Shown here piece after piece: positions 14,795 to 23,700 of a DNA stretch of 64,000 nucleotides. The DNA is taken from NCBI RefSeq assembly GCF_000699445.3, contig NC_067195.1, positions 11,956,287 to 12,020,286 on the forward strand, read 5' to 3'. The translations under genes and the position numbers were made by a program. The notes under the pieces are model-generated. The model had not been told where the DNA came from and ran no database searches. It saw only the letters and a list, made by a program, of their open reading frames with translations. Positions within the stretch are counted from its first letter, which is position 1; every line of letters begins with the position of its first letter. This DNA is from Schistosoma haematobium (lineage: Eukaryota > Platyhelminthes > Trematoda > Strigeidida > Schistosomatidae).

Positions 14795-17700
14795 CAAGTT
14801 ATTTAATTGTAAGCTTGCATTAATAGCACCAAAACAATTTTTTCATCATAAGCGCTCATAGTAGATCTATAGAGTATGATTGTGAACTAGCTGATACCGA
14901 ATGCTGTTACGAGCGTGTGTGTGTTTATCACTTACGGGTTGCCCACACCGTGGGAGGATATTTTTCAGGTACTTGTTGATCTGAAATCGTGGTCGCATTG
15001 CCCAAGAGATAACTTCTTGAAAGAGTCCCCATGGTTTTTTGTGGTTATTTTTAGCTGTACTAATTGGCCACCAGCAACTGAAATCCGTGTGGTAAGGTGT
15101 GCTTTTTTCAGGGTTGACCTCTAAACCCTTCCGTTGTGAGGACTCAAAATTTTGGTTGTTTGAGGAAAGCATCTTGCCGCCGCCACAATCCTGTACAGTT
15201 GATAGATTGACTCCGCCCTCGGACCGTAGCTTGCTACTTTTAGTCTTACCGTCCACTTCAATCTAGCTGTTTGGTATAATAATACGATATTAAAGCCTTG
15301 ACTGTCATGTCAAGATAGCAGCTGCAATTAAGGGAGTTGTGGTTTAGTAACCAAATAATTTAACTGCTGAGTTGCTTCACTCGTTCAAACTTCTCCAACC
15401 AAATATTACTCATATTGAAGTGAACGAGAACTCGGTGGGGATAATCAATTTACTATTTACTGCAAAATTACCGTGTTTTCGTAAAATATGAAAATCATAC
15501 ATTAAATACATTATTTGCACATCTTTCAGTTATCCTTTACATGCTTCATAATTCTGTTGTTATTACAGTCTATCTGTTTACATTCCTGTTCCCTACAATT
15601 CAATCTTCTGCTACCAGACATTGCACTTCTGATTGGTGTTACATACTACTTATATCTGTCGACAAAAGTAGCATACACTACAATATTACCTTCCTTTTTA
15701 AATTTATGTAAAATTTGTGGCTAAAACCCGAGTAAATGAAAATCCTACTTTTTCAGTGAATCACATTGGATTTCAAAAAGTTCATGTATACTTAAATCTT
15801 ATACTTTTCCCCTTCTTTATTTAAAATTCGATATTTGTTTATTGTTATATTTCTTCGTTTGATTTTTCTTTATTTTTTAGACACATTAAACGAAGAACAA
15901 TTACGATTATCCGTATTAACTGCTGTGGTTGATCAAGTTCGTCGTGTACAAAAAGAATTAATCTATCAACATCAAGATGATTTACAAGCAATACGTCAAA
16001 CTCAAACTGGCCTATTTAGTGGTGGTCAAAAAATTCAAGAAATGATTAATAAAATGCAACAAGAAAAAGTAAATCAGTGAATAATTTTAAATAACGAAAA
16101 TAACTCAAGTAAACGAACAGATGTATTCATCATTGGAAATCTGGCATATATTTGCACCTATATTAGCACAGTGAAGTGAAATAAGACAAAATACTAGAAT
16201 TGTAATAGAAGTAGTAGTAATAACAGTTGTAATACGGAAGATTAGGTATGGGCGATCTGGATAGATACTGCCGAGGAGTCACATACCAGGACGAAAGGAC
16301 TGTTCAGTGATTCCTGGTTTTCAATAGTTTTCCAACTAACATTGATTGGTTCAGGATCTCATTGATAAACAATGTGATTCGATAAGAATAACTCGTGAAT
16401 CAAAAAGGAAACAGCAATTTTAAAACCCAAAATCTAAAGGAAGATAAAAAGTGAATCCATTCTCAATATTACGACCGATTCAAAGTCATGTCATTCAATA
16501 TCACTCGGACCTGCAACCAGATTGCCCGAGCCTATCAATACTTCTCAGTTTAGTTGTCAGTAACCTTATTTTGTTGAAAGAGTAAAAACAGTTTAGCGAA
16601 AAGACGTTTCTTTTCAACGATATCATCCATTGAAGCCGTACAATCGTGTTTATAGGGATATAACAGATAGATAAGTCGATAGAAGAATAAAAAGAAATTA
16701 CATCAAAAAATGCTCTCCGATTTCAAGTCTCGAAAAAGTTGCGTAACGATCTAGAAGTCAATGAATAATAATAAGATGAAAATAATTTACAGGTTAAAAG
16801 TGAAGGAGATCACTGTCTATTTGACATGTGCAAAGAAAACATGAGGGATGATACAACAACAATCAAATAATAACTTATAAAAAAATTATAAGAGCAGTTA
16901 CTGCTGATTGCTAATTATTGAAAGAAGACAGACTAGAAGAGATGTTAGGGACTTATAAAACAATGATTAACTAGACATGTCGCAACACGATTGTACAGCT
17001 TCAGTAAATGGTATCAGTGAATAGTTGAGTGGATAACACAATAGCATTTGAAAAGAATGTTAATGTTTTGAGGTCCCGGAGCGAACATCAACTCTAGGAT
17101 GCAGGTACATTCAGCTGACGAGTCCCAATTAGGATGGAACGCGCGTCCTGAATTCCACTGCTAGCCACCATCCGTCTTTGTTTTATAATGCTTGTGACTT
17201 AGTGGCAATATCGAAACAGTGCATAGGATATATATAAAGAGACTGATCAATTGCAGTCTTAAAAATCAATGGGAAGATCTAAACAACCAATACATATGAA
17301 GTAATATTTTATTTAAATGAAGTTTCTATTCTTCCCTTCATGAATTGATCAAAATCAAACACGTAAATCATTAGATGGCAGTTCAATGTACTCTAAAGTT
17401 TAAGCGCTCATCGCTTTTCCTGAAGGTCTCAGATTCAATCTTCTGTGGAGTAGGTCGTGGGTGCACAGTCCTGAAAAGTCCTAAGCCGGGACGAAGTGGC
17501 TGTCCAGTACTTCTTGTTTTTAAATGGTTGTTTAACTATGGTCAGTGCATGCTGTCAGACATAAAATTCCCTTGATATCTACCGATCAAAACTTTATGCA
17601 TTCGTTTTGAAATTCCTCAAACCATACATTGAAACTCATCAAATCATAATTCACAACATCTTTGTTGTTATATTTGTGCGAATCTCGATAATGAAATTAA

Positions 17701-20700
17701 GGAACACAGGTATATGGTCATTTTGCACAATGCACATTCTTAACAAATCCAATCATATATTTTCATGAAAGAAGGCTAGTTAGCTGGTGATAATTGTATG
17801 GAAATATAAGAAAAAGAGCAGCATGTAATAAGATGAATATTCATAAATTTCTACACCATCCTTATTGGTAGTTTCATTCTAAAATTAGAACAATTTCGAT
17901 ATAATAGACAAAGAACTAAACAGTTGAGTCTTAATTCATTGGAGGGTAAGCGATCCACAAAATAGAAGTCTTTCAATCGGCTATGGTTTTTAGCCACGTT
18001 TATTTTCCTAGTAATAGTTTGCGTATAAGTATGACAGTTCTATTCGATATTTATTTATTTATTTGAACACATGAATATTGGTACAAGAGAGCGCCAATAT
18101 ATATGCGCCACACAAAACAATGAGAATTCGAAGAGAAAAGAAAAAAAAGGTAAGGAGCGTAAAAAAAAGAGAACAATAACGAAGAGATTGGTGTAAAGTA
18201 GTGTGGTAGTAATGAGAGAACGGAAAGGTACAGTCGGAAGAAATCTTTCAGGCAAGGGAGACACAACCACTTTTTATGCAGAAAGTAAAAGAAGGTCACA
18301 GCAGGATCGCCACTGGCTTCTATTCTGAGCCATATCTGATAACGTCTCTAGCCACTGTGTAGCACCATCTCTCGGACCCCAACCAGGGAGCCGAAGACCA
18401 ACAGAAGTCAGCCCTTTGCAGCTTTCTTTCATACCACGACACCATGTCATACACTGATCACCTCTACGCTTTTTACAACCAGTCCCAACATCGGCAAATA
18501 ATGTACAACGAGGAATTCTCTGGGACGACATTCGTAGAACATGTCCAAGCCATCGAAGTCGGTGTTTCAAGATGGCGACACCAATTGAATTATCATCTCT
18601 GTGCCCGAACACACGATGCCGAACCTCTGCACTACTAACATGGTGTTGCCACTGGATGTCAGCAATCCTTCGGAGACAACGATGATCGAACACAGAGAGT
18701 CGTCCAACATCCTCAACTCGGAGAGGCCAGGTTTCACAAGCATAGAGCAAAACTGCTCTCACCGACGCGTTGTAGATCCGACCTTTTACAGCCAGACTAA
18801 CATCACGAAGGCGCCAAAGGTGGCCCAAATTGGCATAAGCCGCTCTGGCTTTCACTATACGTGGATTGATCTCATTACTCATGCCACCACCAGCACTTAT
18901 GCAGCTACCCAGATACACGAACCTCTCGACTACTTCTATCTGCTCACCATCCAGCGTGAGTACAGGATTACAATCCTGCCAGTCTTGTAGAAGTACTTTG
19001 CAATTCGAAGGTGCAAAGCACATACCATACCTACGGACACTGATTGCCAACTGATTCGATAAAAAAACGCTTACTCTATCTGTTAGTGGTCTTGTTTCTG
19101 GCATAAACTCATTTGGAGTTTCAAGTCAATCATCCAGTCTTGTGAGAGCAGCCATCATCTCGGACACGTATCATTACATATCATGTATTGATTAGTATTT
19201 TATCTATTCATTTTAACAATTAATTACCTCGTTCATTCATCAGAAATTCATAATCGTAACAAATTTTATTTTGGACTTATAAAAGAAACTTGAGTTTTGA
19301 ATGTCTAGGACTTCGTACAAACCTAAAAATACACTTCTAAAAGTTTGTATACGAAAATTATGACTAACTGAGAAGTGCGTGAAGTATGCAGTCTTTAAAG
19401 ATCATATTAATGGTCGCAAAGAAGATATAATTCATAAACCTTGAATTTAACAACGATAGTGGTTATACTACACTTAGAAACTGGTAACTTTAGCTTAAAA
19501 GATATTTCATGTAGTAAATCACTTTATAACCTTTTAAAACCACCGTCTTATATGCCTTCAGAATGAAGGATAAATTGTCACAACTGATCATTTCAGTGTG
19601 TATATACAAGTATCACATGCTCTTGTGCAGCTTAGGTACATAGGTCATTAGTTCAGATCTGTGTGATGTATAACAGAATACAGCAATGACAACACAGCTT
19701 ATTTGTGTTCTCTTATCTATAACATATATAGTTGGCATAGGACATTCAGTCTGTAATTCTTTTTTTGACATCGCATTTGCTAAGGATCCAGTTAAACTCC
19801 CAAAACTTATTCTCCATTTTACTCATTTATATTTTTTCTTATTTTTCCAATTGTACACATTATCAGGATCGAGTTTGTACAGAAATGGAATCAGTCAAGA
19901 GGAAGATTAAAGATTTAGAAGAGACTTCAGAGAAACTACGCAAATCTGACTCGAATTTCATAATTGATGAAGTATTCGATACGACTGCTCCATTATATCG
20001 TCAATTAGTTGTTTCATTCGCTGAAGAACAAGCTATAGAAGATGCAATTTATTATTTGGGCGAAGCAGTGGGTAAAAATGTGTTCGATGTGGAAGTTTAT
20101 TTAAAAGTAAGTTGTCAACTGTTTTTTAGAAATGGTATTCTTCAACTTGCTTCACCCGTTGTTGCGCAGGCAAGATGTTCGTCTCCCAAACAAAGGATGA
20201 GTTCATTACTCAGCAATTCGCCCCGTCCTACTTTATGGGTGGGAAACATGGCCATTAAGAATAGAGAATATTCGTAGGTCACTAGTATTTGATCATAGAC
20301 ATCTTCGAAGCATTTCTCGTGTATTTTGGGGTCATGGAGTAAGCAACGCCTCGGTTAGGAACAGAATATTAAGTAAGGATGACAAATCCATTGATAGGGT
20401 AGCAATTATCTATCAACTGAGGTGGTTGGGACATGTGTTACGCATACCCAACCATTGCCTATTTTGGCGGGCGATGTTGTCTGATGTAGGAGTAGGCTGA
20501 AAGAAAGAAAAACATGGCAGCAGTTCACAATTGGAATGATCCATGTTAACAGGTGTAAACCACCCTATTGGTATCCGCGTGATTATCGTAACGAATGGTT
20601 AGAGACTTTGAATGACTATTTCGTCTCTTTGTGCTAACAGGTTATCAACTTGAACCGATGTACATACGCACTAGGTTTTATGTTGTGACTGTTTGACACA

Positions 20701-23700
20701 TCACTCAATCACATATTCTGAGATAACAGATAAATAAATCGCAACTTATATTTTCAATATGCTGATAAAATATAAGATTCAATAAAAAAAATGATTGTCT
20801 TATTCATGATGGAACGTAATTTATCTTACCAAGTAGTTATTTTTGTACCCGTTTGTTAGTAGCCACAGGCATGGGGGCCAGTGAAATACTGTCAAGCTCC
20901 CTAAACTGTGGTAGATATGTAAGTGACGTTTGAGCCGGCAAATTACTTTTTCAAAGTTTAATACTTTAATCGTCAAGCCACCCCTTCACGCTTTGTTCAA
21001 TACTATATTTTTGGAGACAGTGGGAAATCTTCAGTACAAATTATAGGTTATTACAATAAACCTCTCTTACGTTACATTTTTATAACACTAATTCACAGCC
21101 TGTTAGTTCCAAACGTAAAAGTTTTGAATCATTTTTTCTCCCACGTTCACACTATATATATCCTGTGCGGATTGCGTCAACACATCGATTATAACACAAG
21201 TTTTTGTAGAATACATGTATTTTAATACAACTGAGTGACTATCTGAATTCGATAGCCAAGTGGATAGCGCATTGGTATTTGAAGCGACATGTTACTGGGT
21301 TCGAGTCCTGGAGTGGATACCAACTCTCGAATGCAGACTTATCCAGCTGACGAGTCCTGAACGGGGCGAAACTCACTTCCTGCGTTCCACTGCTAGCCAC
21401 ACTCTATTCATACATATTCTCAATCTTTAGCCTTCCTCATTACCATCTCTCGCTACATTATTTCCATTTCTTTTTCTGTTCATCTTGTTAACTTGGTCTC
21501 TTCGTGCTAATATGGTATGGCAACTCGAGCCAACCCACATTTGTGGAAAGCTCTTCATAAATTGTGACTGTCCACTTTTTACATCACTTTGGTCTATCAA
21601 TCAAGCTTTCTTTCAAAACGGGTGACTAACCGTTCATTCTTCTTCTTCTCCTCCTCTTCCTTCCTCTCCTTCTTCTTCTTGCTTTTTGCTTATTATTATT
21701 ATTGGTTGTAGTAGCAATAGTCCGTAAGCAAATAACCAATATCACTGGTATTATACCATAATCCATAGTATTGATCAAACTTTACCGATCATTATAAGCG
21801 AAAATGGATAGTGGCTAGCAGTTGAATCCAGGACGCGCGTTTCGTCCTATTTGGGACTCGTCAGCTAGATGTACCTGCATCTCAGAGAGTTGATGTTCAC
21901 TCTGGGACTCGAACCCAGTACCGTTCGCTTCAAACATCCCAGAGTGAACATCAACTCTGAGATACAGGTGTATTCAGCAGACGAGTCCCAAATAGGACGA
22001 AACACACCTCCTGGATTCCTCTGCTAATCACTATACATCATTGCTTATAATGTTTGTGAATTAAGGCAATACTCACAGAATGCATATATGCCAATAAGAG
22101 ACTGATCAATTACAGTCCTAAACATCAATGGGAAGATTAAAGTAAACAACACCAAGTGACTTGATCGATCATGTTTGTAGTTTATTTAGTCATTCATGTC
22201 ATCATTATCTTCACATCAGTTGTTGACCTCAATATCATTAGCTTACAATATCATTTTTATGCATACACGCCATTGTTAGTATGCCACAAAAAAATTTATT
22301 GTAATGCGCCAAATTAACATTTCTTTATATAATACTGTTCTATATTCAAACACCTTTCAATTAAATTGAGTCGTACAAATGATTACTTTATATTTGCTGA
22401 GAATTATAAGGAAGATTAAATATCAACTCTTGCGACTGCTAACTGACATTACTTTCCTGATCAAAGTTAAGTTCAGTACAGATAATGCAATACAAGTATT
22501 AATTAATAGTTTCACTTATTGTCATAAAAGCTAATATGCACTAACAAACTTTTCAACTACACTGTTTTACGATTAAGAACTCCTGGTAAGTCCTTCCCAA
22601 TGAATCGGAGAGTAGATGTGATGTTAAATGATCTTGTTTCAGATTATAATATATGTATCAACTGCGATAAACTGATTACTTACTTAAATACATAAACATC
22701 GGTACAACGAGGCACCAAATATATATACACCACACTTCGTCATTTGATTTGTGTGAGGGCTGGAACACTATCTGCGCTCCCAAACTGAAGCAGGTGGTTT
22801 CCTTAGGGGGCCATACCCGGAGACTTCGACCTGGAGGTTTGGTCAACGTCACCAGACGCAGTCCGATGACCAACAGTCGGTTCATACGCCATTTGTTCTC
22901 TAAGGATCCTGGAGCCCATGTGCACCATTGTTTTGGAACCAGTGTTTTCCAATCCCCTAGGTGGATCCTCCATAACCACCAACCCAATTAAAGCGCCGGA
23001 CATTTGCTTTCCGTACTTTCAGTTTCATAAACAACACACGCGCTGCGAGAAGGTAGTTAGTAGAACTTCCTTGTCAGTGATTGTATACGCGGGGCCATGT
23101 GAAAGCATTTCGCGAGGGATGTCGGACTCTCCACCCTCGACTGTATCAGGTTATTTGGGGGCGATGATTGCCAAGTAATTCTTGACATGAATACCGTAGA
23201 TTCATTTCGGGTTCACCTTAGATATGGATAACGTTTGGGCACTAGTGTGGTAATCACCACTCTTTCAGAGTACAGGTATATTTTTTAGTGTTCAAACAAG
23301 TGTATGAACGTGTAATTAATGCATCTGTAGTTCGCAGCTGACGAGAAACCTCGAAATAATATGAATTCATACTATTCTGCATCAATGTTTGTTCTTGCTC
23401 TATTTAAGTTCGCTTTCTGTTGGTTTTCCTCGTGTTATAGTGTGATCAACTCCAAGACAACTATGACATTACTTCCATTTTAGTTTGATAGGTATTCTTT
23501 GAGCCTGCATGCTTTTCAATGGTTGAATCAACTCAATGACCAATAGCCATGTAATTGTTAAGGAAATTTAGATCTGATTCGCGCAAAATGAAATTCTTCT
23601 ATACAGTCTAAAGGGCCATGGGTTCAATTCTCGAATCCGGGGTCGTGGAGTACTTTACATTCTTGATTCATTTAAGTTCATAATTAATTGTCATCTAAGT

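Noticed and set aside
14749..14861. ORFs with alternating Ile-Tyr
   Set aside because: Translation of the (TA)n tail on both strands.
21245..21320. tRNA gene
   Set aside because: A and B boxes are present, but there is no full cloverleaf and a hammerhead follows, so it is a SINE head.
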